A stretch of DNA of 40,231 nucleotides from Flavobacteriaceae bacterium (GTDB lineage Bacteria; Bacteroidota; Bacteroidia; Flavobacteriales; Flavobacteriaceae), in the NCBI GenBank assembly GCA_027490305.1, contig JAIXYI010000070.1, positions 1 to 40,231 of the forward strand, in the 5' to 3' direction. Positions 29,029-36,146 of the stretch are shown piece after piece. The position numbers were made by a program, and so were the translations under genes. A model generated the notes under the pieces. That model was not told the origin of the DNA. It saw nothing but the letters and a program-made list of their open reading frames with translations, and did not search any database. Within the stretch, counting starts at the first letter, position 1, and each line of letters starts with the position of its first letter.

Positions 29029-29162
29029 TTTAACAAAAGACGCGGTTTTCCCGTACTTCCATGTCACCGGGAAAGGGTATTTTGGATTCGGGGAGGGGCG
29101 CATGCGTCCCTTAACGAAAGTAGCCGAGTCGGCATTACGGAAAAACCGCATCTTTTGTTAAA
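29029..29162. repeat. 134-bp element with 27-bp terminal inverted repeats
   Basis: The left end (29029-29055, starting TTTAACAAAAGACGCGG) is the inverse of the right end (29136-29162, ending CCGCATCTTTTGTTAAA) with 2 mismatches in 27. A second, truncated copy begins at 40142. On the minus strand a small frame from an ATG just inside one end (about 29152) runs through the element without stop (FVKGRMRPSP, GKTASFVK). The body also contains a GCCGA/TCGGC hairpin and a GGG-CGCATGCG-CCC palindrome. It resembles a small non-autonomous mobile element or a REP/MITE-like repeat. Homology might extend to the IS end near 29217, but that cannot be tested here. Confidence 0.75.
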
Positions 29163-29216
29163 TATGAGGGTGTTTCTTGCCGGATGCGATACGTACACTC
29201 TTGGGGGCTATAAATC

Positions 29217-30243
29217 AACGTGAGTTCGATATAACTACAAAGGCAAATACAATTGTTTAGTATCAACGAAGTTGATTTTCAGGGATGGCTTTTTGTCGTT
29301 GAAGTTGTAGGCAATCAATGCTGCGAATAGGTTGTTGAAGAAGTTTTTCGGACTTCTGTGTCTTGAGTGTTCAATCTGGCACACATTCTTGAGTTGATCG
29401 ATTATGGTTTCGGCTATCGCTCGTTTTCTGAGCAATATGGCATCCATGACTGGTGTAAGGGAAGTGGATTTCATATTGCGTTTTAGTTTGGTGATCAGAT
29501 GTATTCCCTTGCCGAACAATTCACTGAAAAGGGACTTTGAGATGTATCCCTTATCACCGAATAACTTGCCCCATAATTTAGAGATAAAAGAGGCGGACCT
29601 TAGGGGTTTTCGATCATCTACATTTCCAGGAGTAAACTGAACATCAATTAATTGCCCTTTGTCATTGCAAACCATATGCAATTTAAAGCCATAGAACCAA
29701 CCCAGCGAACATTGGCCTCTTTGGGCAATTCCCTTAAAGGTTTTATGTTGGTGGATGCGTCTGTTGTCACATACCCTTAGCGGCGTGGAATCTACAAAAC
29801 TAATTCCTGTACAGTCGCCTAATCCGAAGCTTTTCAAGTAGGCAAATAAGTGAAGCATACTTTGCGACGAAAGTTCGGTCATTCGGTTATAGCTTACCGT
29901 TTTGGGAAAGAGGTCCCGCAGATGAAGGCATACATAACCGAGATAAAAATCCTTGAAGGTTCTGAAGCCGGAATGATGAAAAATCACCTGTATAGTCATC
30001 ACCTCAGAGATGGCTAATTTAGAGGGTTTATTCCTGAGTTTTCCCTTACCTAGCAGTTTTGCATCCAAGCCGGGGCCAAATTCCTGGCAAAAGTCATCGA
30101 TTGATACGAAAATTTCAGTAATTTTATCTCTTGAAAGCATAGCGGATAATTTAGTTAAATATTTGAACTTTAGACACTTAAATATACTAAATTTCCGCTT
30201 TTCTTATGCTATATTATTTGGGTTTTTATATCGAACTCACGTT
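29217..30243 (-). mobile_element. IS982-family insertion sequence
   Basis: A single transposase gene is flanked by a perfect 17-bp inverted repeat (29217-29233 AACGTGAGTTCGATATA, and its complement at 30227-30243). The similarity continues a few bases further out with a one-base offset, so the exact ends are uncertain by a few bases. I could not define a target-site duplication. The right end lies inside an EcoRI-type methyltransferase gene and truncates it. Confidence 0.85.
29235..30140 (-). CDS. IS982 family transposase
   Basis: The full-length 301-residue DDE transposase has no internal stop, so it may be active. Catalytic residues are in the expected blocks: SFVDSTPLRV (first D), FGDKGYISK (second D) and KRAIAETIIDQLKN (E). 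GWFYGFKLHMVCNDKG and QFTPGNVDDRK are typical of IS982. It catalyses cut-and-paste movement of the surrounding element. Its A+T content is visibly higher than that of the neighbouring housekeeping genes, in line with recent transfer. Confidence 0.93.
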   Translation of the reverse strand: MLSRDKITEIFVSIDDFCQEFGPGLDAKLLGKGKLRNKPSKLAISEVMTIQVIFHHSGFRTFKDFYLGYVCLHLRDLFPKTVSYNRMTELSSQSMLHLFAYLKSFGLGDCTGISFVDSTPLRVCDNRRIHQHKTFKGIAQRGQCSLGWFYGFKLHMVCNDKGQLIDVQFTPGNVDDRKPLRSASFISKLWGKLFGDKGYISKSLFSELFGKGIHLITKLKRNMKSTSLTPVMDAILLRKRAIAETIIDQLKNVCQIEHSRHRSPKNFFNNLFAALIAYNFNDKKPSLKINFVDTKQLYLPL

Positions 30244-30600
30244 ATTTATATCTCTTGTAAGTGTGAATATTTTACCGTTTCTACGTGTTTTGTATTCGTC
30301 ATACTGTGGGTCGTTTATTTCAAAAAGTGTTGGTTGATAATTACTCTTGTAAAGTTTACTTTCAACCGCATAACTGGTGCTAATGAGTTTTTTAAGTCCA
30401 AAACGTTCATAATTTTGAGCAAAGAACTTTGTAAAATTGCTCCATTCGGGGTCGTCACAAGGCAACAGAACTGTCTTCCCACGAAATGCGTCTGGATTAT
30501 ACTCTAAGTATGCTTCCACTTCTTTTTCAATGTCGTGATATTGAGTATAAAACTCATCATTCTTTGCATTTCTTGCATTTGTCAGATTGCTATTTGCCAT
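30243..30600 (-). pseudogene. EcoRI-type adenine-specific DNA methyltransferase, truncated by the IS
   Basis: The frame starts at the ATG at 30600 and runs to the IS end (in-frame stop within the IS at 30226). About 119 native residues remain. The segments KNDEFYTQYHDIEKEVEAYL, LPCDDPEWSNFTKFFAQNY and FGLKKLISTSY match the N-terminal region of EcoRI-like N6-adenine methyltransferases. The family needs the later catalytic NPPF motif, which is absent: two thirds of the gene is missing on the other side of the IS, so insertion was followed by deletion. No partner restriction endonuclease is visible. The remnant cannot methylate DNA. Confidence 0.82.
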
Positions 30601-30892
30601 TTCCTAGTTGTCTCGTCTTTGTATTTTTAGTGTTGGTTTATGTTTTGCGGTGTCGTCTCTTTTACGCTTTCCTGTAACTCCCAAATATACGCATTTACCC
30701 ACATCCTCTGTATTCGCGTGGCGTTAGTATCCGGATTGCTTTCTTACAATGGCCGACATTCAATATACTGGCTAAATATTCTACCCCAAAGACACCTAAC
30801 CATCCATCCCAATTCCCAGCATTAGAAGCAAAGTCAACGAACTAGTTGGCCGTTTCAAGAGATCCTCATCCAACCCTATCCACCCTCCCCAT
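30601..30892. other. AT-rich gap without recognised features
   Basis: This stretch between the methyltransferase remnant and the 21-bp array holds no convincing gene, RNA or terminator. It should include the old promoter of the methyltransferase gene, but no exact TAnnTTTG was located. Confidence 0.4.
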
Positions 30893-31127
30893 AACCCAAA
30901 ACGTTACGTCCGGAACCCAAAACATTACGTCCGGAACCTAAGACATTACGTCCCGAACCCAATGCATTACGTTCCCCAACCTAAAACATCACGTTTCGAA
31001 CCTAATGCATTACGTTCCGAACCTAATGCATTACCCCGGCAGACGTAATACATTACGTCCGGAACCTAATGCATTACCCCCCTTGACGTAATCGATTAGG
31101 TTCCTAACCTAATGCATTACGGTTTCG
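30893..31127. repeat. array of eleven degenerate 21-bp units
   Basis: Eleven units of 20-24 bp follow head to tail with consensus close to AACCTAATGCATTACGTCCGG. The centre (TAATGCATTA) is palindromic, and two units (8 and 10) read in near-inverted form (ACGTAATCGATTAGGTT). There are no unique spacers and no cas genes, so this is not a CRISPR. The two-helical-turn period suggests a site for cooperative protein binding. It lies about 300 bases upstream of the gene at 31427. Confidence 0.85.
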
Positions 31128-31426
31128 TGTGCGAATTATGCAATCTGGTAGCCGTTTGGAGTTGTTTTATTGCGAAAAATGAAATTGTCGCAATTTGTGT
31201 CGGGTGGGGCGGGTATGAGAGGGGCAATGTGCGAAGATGTGCTAATGTCGTCACAAAGTTCTGGGGTTATTTTACGACAACGGCTTACTAACTTCTTATG
31301 ACTGATACCGATAGGTCAACGACCGCCACCTCTCGGATTGTGAACGTTGCTAAATTTTTGTAAAGGCCTTCCGCGCCTCACGGGGCCGCCTTATACGTTT
31401 GCCGAAACGATTAAAACTTTTCAATC
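31128..31426. other. leader region upstream of the 31427 gene
   Basis: No gene is supported here. A -7-like box TACGTTTG is at 31394-31401, giving a leader of about 20 bases, but no -33 TTG sits at standard spacing. The rest shows no recognised structure. Confidence 0.4.
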
Positions 31427-31933
31427 ATGCCAATCACTAATTTGGGCCGCCTGCACCTTACCGCAGCGCAAATCACCGCAGTCGATAACGCATTGGGCGC
31501 TATCGAAACCGTATTGCTTACCGTTACGCAAAACCTTGACACCGACGAACGGGTGCGCTATGGCAGTATCAACGAAACCCACAAACTCCTGGTCAACAAG
31601 GTACGCGACTACCGCAACGTGCAGCCTTCCCTATCTACAGGCGACGTCGACTGGACAGAATTTGAAGCCGATTACCAGGATCGCGTGTTCGCCGACACCC
31701 GCCTCGAACGCTTCAATACCCTCGCGCGGATGTTGAGCGACTTCAAGATCATACACGATTTCGATAACTACCAGGACGCGCTCACCGACTATGACTATAC
31801 CAAGTATAAGTCGGCCACCAAAGCACCGGGCTTCACAGAAAAAGCCGACGAGCTGAAGCAGTTCTTTCCCAAAACCGGTACCACGGTGGCGAAACCCAGT
31901 GCGGCCAAAGCCGACACCCCACCAACCGAATAA
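31427..31933 (+). CDS. conserved hypothetical protein
   Basis: This 168-residue soluble protein has no signal peptide or membrane segment. I recognise the sequence type (LGRLHLTAAQ, RYGSINETHKLLVNKVRDY, DVDWTEFEADYQDR) as a widespread Bacteroidetes protein of unknown function. It is predicted mostly helical, with an Ala/Pro/Thr-rich tail (about 155-168). It is a single-gene unit with a -7 box at 31394 and a strong terminator 20 bases after the stop. The codon use matches the core genes. Function cannot be inferred from the neighbours. Confidence 0.8.
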   Translation: MPITNLGRLHLTAAQITAVDNALGAIETVLLTVTQNLDTDERVRYGSINETHKLLVNKVRDYRNVQPSLSTGDVDWTEFEADYQDRVFADTRLERFNTLARMLSDFKIIHDFDNYQDALTDYDYTKYKSATKAPGFTEKADELKQFFPKTGTTVAKPSAAKADTPPTE

Positions 31934-31952
31934 CCATACTCCATTAGCAAGG

Positions 31953-31981
31953 AAAACCCCACGTAACGGTGGGGTTTTTTT
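31953..31981 (+). terminator. intrinsic terminator
   Basis: AAAACCCCAC pairs with GTGGGGTTTT around a 6-base loop, followed by more T. It ends the 31427 gene transcript. Confidence 0.9.
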
Positions 31982-32083
31982 GTTTTGAGTGTTGGGTTTT
32001 GAGTGGGGTGAAGCAGTTGAAACAGCAGGGGGAAATCCGGCGGGTATATACAGGCGGGATAGGGAGTGGAAAGGTGGAATGTG

Positions 32084-32091
32084 TATATTTG
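32084..32091 (+). promoter_or_regulatory. -7 box upstream of the 32141 gene
   Basis: TATATTTG matches TAnnTTTG and implies a leader of about 43 bases before the ATG at 32141. No -33 TTG is seen. Confidence 0.4.
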
Positions 32092-32140
32092 GATAGACGG
32101 TAATTTAATCCTCATTCAAAACACCCCGCCACAAGTGAAA

Positions 32141-32668
32141 ATGCTACGTTTTTTGAAACGATTATTCACTTCCAAAACCAACAAGTCCTCATTCCCTAAG
32201 ATTTCCTTAGGCTTCAGGGGAGAAGATCTGCTATATGAAACCGAAACGGAATCGTTGTACGTTGGCTCGACATGGATCAATGGGAGAAGAGTTTACCTCG
32301 ATGGTATCCGGGAGTGGAGAAGCAAACGCATCATCCCAGACGCGGACAAAGGAATCATATTTGAAAATATCCTTGATTTTTTGAATAATGAAGGTAATGA
32401 AAGACCTATTATGGTTATCAATACCGACCACGACAAAGATCTTTGGGAGACCCTCTGTGAACAATATAAAGACCGGATTAGTTCGATAGAATATGAGTCT
32501 GACAATGAAAAAGACGACTTTTTTTTCCATCAGATACTCGACAGTATTCGAAGGGGCGGTTCCCTGGTTGAAGGCGGCAGGACCATTTCCACAGAAGAAG
32601 AGCTGTTGGACTATTGGGTCAACAGGCGAAGAAGTAAACGGTACGACAAATCTAATGATTCGGATTAA
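32141..32668 (+). CDS. hypothetical protein
   Basis: The ATG at 32141 (MLRFLKRLF) gives 175 residues. The longer frame from 32066 begins before the likely promoter box and is less plausible. The protein is soluble and strongly charged, with an acidic middle (YESDNEKDDFFF) and a basic tail (VNRRRSKRYDK). I do not recognise the family. Its size, acidity and position in an accessory patch would suit an immunity or antitoxin-like protein, but nothing in the sequence proves that. Confidence 0.6.
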   Translation: MLRFLKRLFTSKTNKSSFPKISLGFRGEDLLYETETESLYVGSTWINGRRVYLDGIREWRSKRIIPDADKGIIFENILDFLNNEGNERPIMVINTDHDKDLWETLCEQYKDRISSIEYESDNEKDDFFFHQILDSIRRGGSLVEGGRTISTEEELLDYWVNRRRSKRYDKSNDSD

Positions 32669-32822
32669 GTAGGATGAACGCGCAGGCATGAAGGTTGAAA
32701 TGACAAGAAAGAGGACCCAATCTCGATGGTTTGGATTTCACTGATAAGAATCGATGTCAATGACTACTGCACCGGGCCGGCACTCTAGAAAACCATCATC
32801 TGGTTTATTTCATCGATGGCAA

Positions 32823-33008
32823 TCACTCGGCAAGTTTTTGAAGTACGTCACTGTCCTCGGAAAGGATTTTTTTAAAATGGGCGGTGAGATTCGATCCGGG
32901 CTTATCCGAATGGACTTCCTTTAAAAAACCCAGGATATCGACAAGAATATTTTCAGGAACCTGATCCAGGACTTTGCTGATTTCGTTTTGGATTTGAATT
33001 CGTGTCAT
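32823..33008 (-). CDS. small helical protein, antitoxin-like
   Basis: The 61-residue protein has the pattern ISKVLDQVPENILVDILGFLKEV followed by a short C-terminal helix (HFKKILSEDSDVLQKLAE). This resembles small Bacteroidetes proteins often found beside toxin genes. No toxin frame is visible within 200 bases on either side, so it may be a lone antitoxin or unrelated. The gene call rests on the pattern and an ATG start; no ribosome-binding site is evident. Confidence 0.5.
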   Translation of the reverse strand: MTRIQIQNEISKVLDQVPENILVDILGFLKEVHSDKPGSNLTAHFKKILSEDSDVLQKLAE

Positions 33009-33161
33009 AACAACACAAATGTAACGAAATGTTCTTTACAAAGCATCCTATCACTTTTTGCGGGTCACCCGAGCAGGCGGAGTTAAAAAGCCGCATGTGT
33101 GGCGGGAATGGTTAGGAAATGTCACAAATCCTAGGTGGTATAAGCGGAATGAGTATAGCGC

Positions 33162-33944
33162 TTACGTCGAGTAATCCTCGATCCTGATGAGTTTCCACTT
33201 TCCGTTTATCTTTTCAAATGTATATTTTACCCATACGCCATTTTCAATGCCGCTAAAAAATAGATTCCTATAAGTAGATTGGGTTGGGACGGTTGATACA
33301 ACCAGAAGATGATGGAGTTCGTCGGTCAGTTTCCAGTAGGTCCACTCGCTGCGTTGTATCGTCTTTGCCACCGTCCTGAAGTCTTGATCCGCGTCGGTAA
33401 TGGAAGCCGCTAATGGAAAGGAGACACTGTTGACCTGAAACAGTGAATCGGCTGAAAACCGTATTAAGTAGTCGATAAATTCGTAGTCGGGTACATTTTT
33501 CAGAATCGTTGTGCCTGACTTTTTCAACGACCATTGTCTTTGATCTCTTCCAAATTCAAAATACGCGGCATCCTTCTTTTTGAAATCCACGATATAGAGC
33601 TTTGTGGCTTTTGCGTTGACGTCGTGTTCAAACAGAGTCAGGGTGTCTGACGCCAGGGTGGGGATGTATTCGCTTTCGGTGTAAAAGGGCAGGTAGTTCC
33701 AGTCGTCACGCGATTGGATGTCCGATTCGGTAAGCCGGATGGGATAGGACACCCGCGATCGTTGAAAGTCCTTATCCCACATGAATTTCTCAAAGAAGCT
33801 CCAAAAAGAAGTGTCTGCCTTGGTTTCCGGTTGTCCTGTTGTAATGTCGCGGGAGGGTTTCCCGGGCGTCTCGTTTCTGTACTTTTTATCTTGATTGCAA
33901 GACAGCAGCAAAAGGGTCAATAACAGAAGGAGGGTGTGTTTCAT
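33162..33944 (-). CDS. lipoprotein, DUF4348-like
   Basis: The start is placed at the ATG at 33944, which opens a lipoprotein signal (MKHTLLLLLTLLLLSC, lipobox LLSC); the frame extends 10 codons upstream without signal-like sequence. The 260-residue product contains SFWSFFEKFMWDKDFQRSRVSYPI, resembling the start of the DUF4348 domain of Bacteroidetes lipoproteins, and a C-terminal part that looks like an NTF2- or nuclear-transport-like beta domain (VWVKYTFEKINGKWKL). It is probably anchored in the outer membrane facing the periplasm. Function is unknown. Confidence 0.75.
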   Translation of the reverse strand: MKHTLLLLLTLLLLSCNQDKKYRNETPGKPSRDITTGQPETKADTSFWSFFEKFMWDKDFQRSRVSYPIRLTESDIQSRDDWNYLPFYTESEYIPTLASDTLTLFEHDVNAKATKLYIVDFKKKDAAYFEFGRDQRQWSLKKSGTTILKNVPDYEFIDYLIRFSADSLFQVNSVSFPLAASITDADQDFRTVAKTIQRSEWTYWKLTDELHHLLVVSTVPTQSTYRNLFFSGIENGVWVKYTFEKINGKWKLIRIEDYST

Positions 33945-33995
33945 TATTGGATCACTGTATCTGTGCGCTATCATTCGCTGGGTTCCGCCTTCCTG

Positions 33996-34760
33996 TCACT
34001 CAAGTGTTTTTACGACATGGTCCAGGTCGTTCACTATTAACTTAACGATGATTTTATTGCGCGGGAACAAAGTCTGTAAGTCGGCCCTAAGGTCGGTAAA
34101 CCACTGTAGGGCTTCGCTGTTATTCTCGATGCCTTCCACAACGGAAATGGAAATTTCATATTGGTCGTTTACCTTTTTTGCATACACATATTTTGTCACC
34201 GCTTCGTCAAAAAAAGTCGTTTCAGCGAGGGCGTGGGCAATTTCATCTACCTCCTTTTCTGAGATATTGTTTTTATCAAAAGCTATTTCGTGCTTCATTG
34301 TTCCATAGGTCTTCGAGGCGGTGGAAGTATCTTCGAGCCCGCCCGACAGGAAAAGGAGTCCGAAAATGACAATGACCGAAACGATAAGACCGATGAGCGC
34401 CACCATTGCCGTCCTCCACCATTTATATATAGGCCCGCCGGAATCTATATGTTCCGAAATACGTTGTCCCTGGAAATGTTTGACGAGATAGTAGACAACT
34501 AAAAGATAAATCAGTGGAATGACCTGGTTAGGGATTTTTATATTTTCAGGGATAAGGAGCACACAACCAAAAATCACAATGGTTGCCATGATGGTATAAA
34601 TCCATGTCTTACGTGCTTTGTCCGCTTCATCGAATGCCTTGAAATTCTCGGCCATCAGGTAGCCGGCCACCAGGGGGCCACCCAGAAAGGTCCCGACGTA
34701 AATGGCCCTGTCGGTGTAAATTTTGTCAGTTGGTATTGCGATGTTGGATACCTGGTCCAT
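33996..34760 (-). CDS. membrane protein of unknown function
   Basis: The ATG at 34760 (MDQVSNIAIPTDKIY) gives 254 residues; an extension of 38 codons to 34874 lacks features of a real N-terminus. About four transmembrane segments are visible (near residues 21-36, 52-68, 78-92 and 114-138), then a soluble C-terminal domain of about 115 residues. The first segments follow DRAIYVGTFLGGPLVAGYLMAENF, a pattern I have seen in uncharacterised Bacteroidetes membrane proteins. It ends 51 bases before the lipoprotein gene on the same strand, so the two may form a pair. Confidence 0.7.
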   Translation of the reverse strand: MDQVSNIAIPTDKIYTDRAIYVGTFLGGPLVAGYLMAENFKAFDEADKARKTWIYTIMATIVIFGCVLLIPENIKIPNQVIPLIYLLVVYYLVKHFQGQRISEHIDSGGPIYKWWRTAMVALIGLIVSVIVIFGLLFLSGGLEDTSTASKTYGTMKHEIAFDKNNISEKEVDEIAHALAETTFFDEAVTKYVYAKKVNDQYEISISVVEGIENNSEALQWFTDLRADLQTLFPRNKIIVKLIVNDLDHVVKTLE

Positions 34761-34964
34761 GGTCGATATATATTTTAATGTACTTGTGTGAAGCAAAAAT
34801 CGTTTAAATGGCTGTATTATGAAACCCTTTTTTTCAGACAGCGAACATATTTCGAAAACCGCTATAATCGGCAAGCTATAGGACTTTACAACAGGGGCCG
34901 CGCCTTATTGGTTGATAAATTTTATGCACGCCTAAGGTGCGAAACAACTAACCCTGAATTTTCC

Positions 34965-35040
34965 TTCCAACTCCCAACCCCTATTTCCTAATCCCCGACT
35001 CCTTACTCCTAACCCCTAACTCCTAACCCCCAACTCCTTC
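34965..35040. repeat. degenerate heptamer repeat tract
   Basis: Period-7 units CTCCTTA, CTCCTAA, CCCCTAA, CTCCTAA, CCCCCAA run directly up to the dnaX stop codon. The inverse of the same unit family appears at 38519-38560. Confidence 0.8.
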
Positions 35041-36146
35041 TACTGCACATCCAAATCAAACGTCCGTCGCAGCAAATCCAAATTTGGGTTGATCTCGTTC
35101 AGGCGGTTGTATTTGTCCTGGGTGGTAAAGGCCCGGCGGTTGTCCATCTTTTCGTTGATGATAACGTCGATGGTGATGTCGTGGTTGTGGAGTTTCCCCC
35201 GCAAATATCCCAATAACTCGAGTTTGCCGTCTTCGAACTCCCCGGCGGCGCTGCCGTTCGGTAGTTCGTGGAGGATACGGGTGCCGTCGAGTTTCGGGTC
35301 GGCAATCAGCATCAGCGACTCCATAATTTTCTGGCCCTTGTCGCCCAATCGTTGGGCGTATTTGTTCCATTGCAGCATCAGGTCGGTCTCGTTGAACGGC
35401 TCGGTCGGTAATTGCTGGTCGCCGGTTGGGCGTGCGGCGTGCTGCTTTTCGAGTTCTTTACGGGCTTTGAGTCCAGACAGGGAAAATGCCGAAATCCGTG
35501 TCTCACCTGAAGGCGTCGTAGTCGCTTCAGGGCGCACCGGCAGGGAAGGAGCGGGCGCCGGAACCGGAACCGGAGGTAGCATTTCGACGGCCGTGTTTGT
35601 TTCAGCAGCCGACCCAATTTCCGATGTTGGATTTTCGATTTCCCCAGTTTCTGCCTGGCGATCTATTTCAAAATGGAGATTCACGTCAATCGAAGCCGTC
35701 ACGTCACTTTCGACTTCTTCTTCGCGTTCGGGTTCTACTCCTTCGACCAACGTCGTACTATCCACCTCAAAATGAACATCCAAGCCAATTGAAGCAGCTA
35801 CGTCACTGCCCACTGCCAACTCGCGACTGTCTACTTCTTTGCTGCCAACTTCTTCTTCCAACGCCACGCCATCCACCTCAAAATGAACATCCACGTCAAT
35901 TGAAGTGGTTATGTCACTGCCTACCGCCGACTGCCCACTGCCAACTTCTTCGCTGCCTACTTCTTCCTCCAACGCCACGCCATCCACCTCAAAATGAACA
36001 TCCACGCCAATTGAAGCAGCTACGTCACTGCCTACCGCCGACTGTACACTGCCGACTTCCTCACTGCCCACTGCCCACTGCCCACTGCCTACTTCTTCGC
36101 TGCCAACTTCTTCCAGCCTTTCCGCCGGAATTATATACCCGTCAAC
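35040..36146 (-). CDS. dnaX: DNA polymerase III tau-specific region, read in the -1 frame
   Basis: These 368 codons continue dnaX after a -1 shift at the A10 run. The first residues after the shift are VDGYIIPAERLEE, then a linker of four 33-37-residue repeats (SIGVDVHFEVDGVALEEE type, 35600-36026), a Pro/Ala-rich stretch, and a folded C-terminal domain (about 35040-35420, QWNKYAQRLGDKGQ, LHNHDITIDVIINEK) that is the Bacteroidetes tau C-terminus. No good start codon with leader exists in this frame near its beginning (the first in-frame candidate is a GTG within the repeats). It is therefore the second half of a 725-residue tau protein rather than a separate gene. Confidence 0.85.
   Translation of the reverse strand, partial: VDGYIIPAERLEEVGSEEVGSGQWAVGSEEVGSVQSAVGSDVAASIGVDVHFEVDGVALEEEVGSEEVGSGQSAVGSDITTSIDVDVHFEVDGVALEEEVGSKEVDSRELAVGSDVAASIGLDVHFEVDSTTLVEGVEPEREEEVESDVTASIDVNLHFEIDRQAETGEIENPTSEIGSAAETNTAVEMLPPVPVPAPAPSLPVRPEATTTPSGETRISAFSLSGLKARKELEKQHAARPTGDQQLPTEPFNETDLMLQWNKYAQRLGDKGQKIMESLMLIADPKLDGTRILHELPNGSAAGEFEDGKLELLGYLRGKLHNHDITIDVIINEKMDNRRAFTTQDKYNRLNEINPNLDLLRRTFDLDVQ
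35600..36026 (-). repeat. 111-bp coding repeats in the tau linker
   Basis: Four units begin at 36026, 35915, 35804 and 35705 (minus strand), each starting with Asp-Val/Ile and containing the DVHFEVD-like core. The first two are 37 codons, the third 33, and the last is degenerate. The DNA between the cores contains period-7 tracts such as CACTGCC, the same style as the intergenic heptamers. Confidence 0.85.

Noticed and set aside
29118..29140. tracrRNA-like hairpin (GCCGAGTCGGC)
   Set aside because: The resemblance to the SpCas9 tracrRNA stem is short, it lies inside the repeated inverted-repeat element, and there is no Cas9 or CRISPR nearby.
28918..29223. plus-strand reading frame of 101 codons
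   Set aside because: It is made of heptamer repeats and the 134-bp element and has no recognisable protein features.
30893..31127. CRISPR array
   Set aside because: The 21-bp units follow each other without unique spacers, they are degenerate, and no cas gene is in the window.
32669..32822. toxin partner for the small antitoxin-like gene
   Set aside because: No frame of useful length or toxin-like motif is present on either strand.
35089..35775. plus-strand reading frame of 228 codons opposite dnaX
   Set aside because: It is a low-complexity shadow of the tau region on the minus strand.
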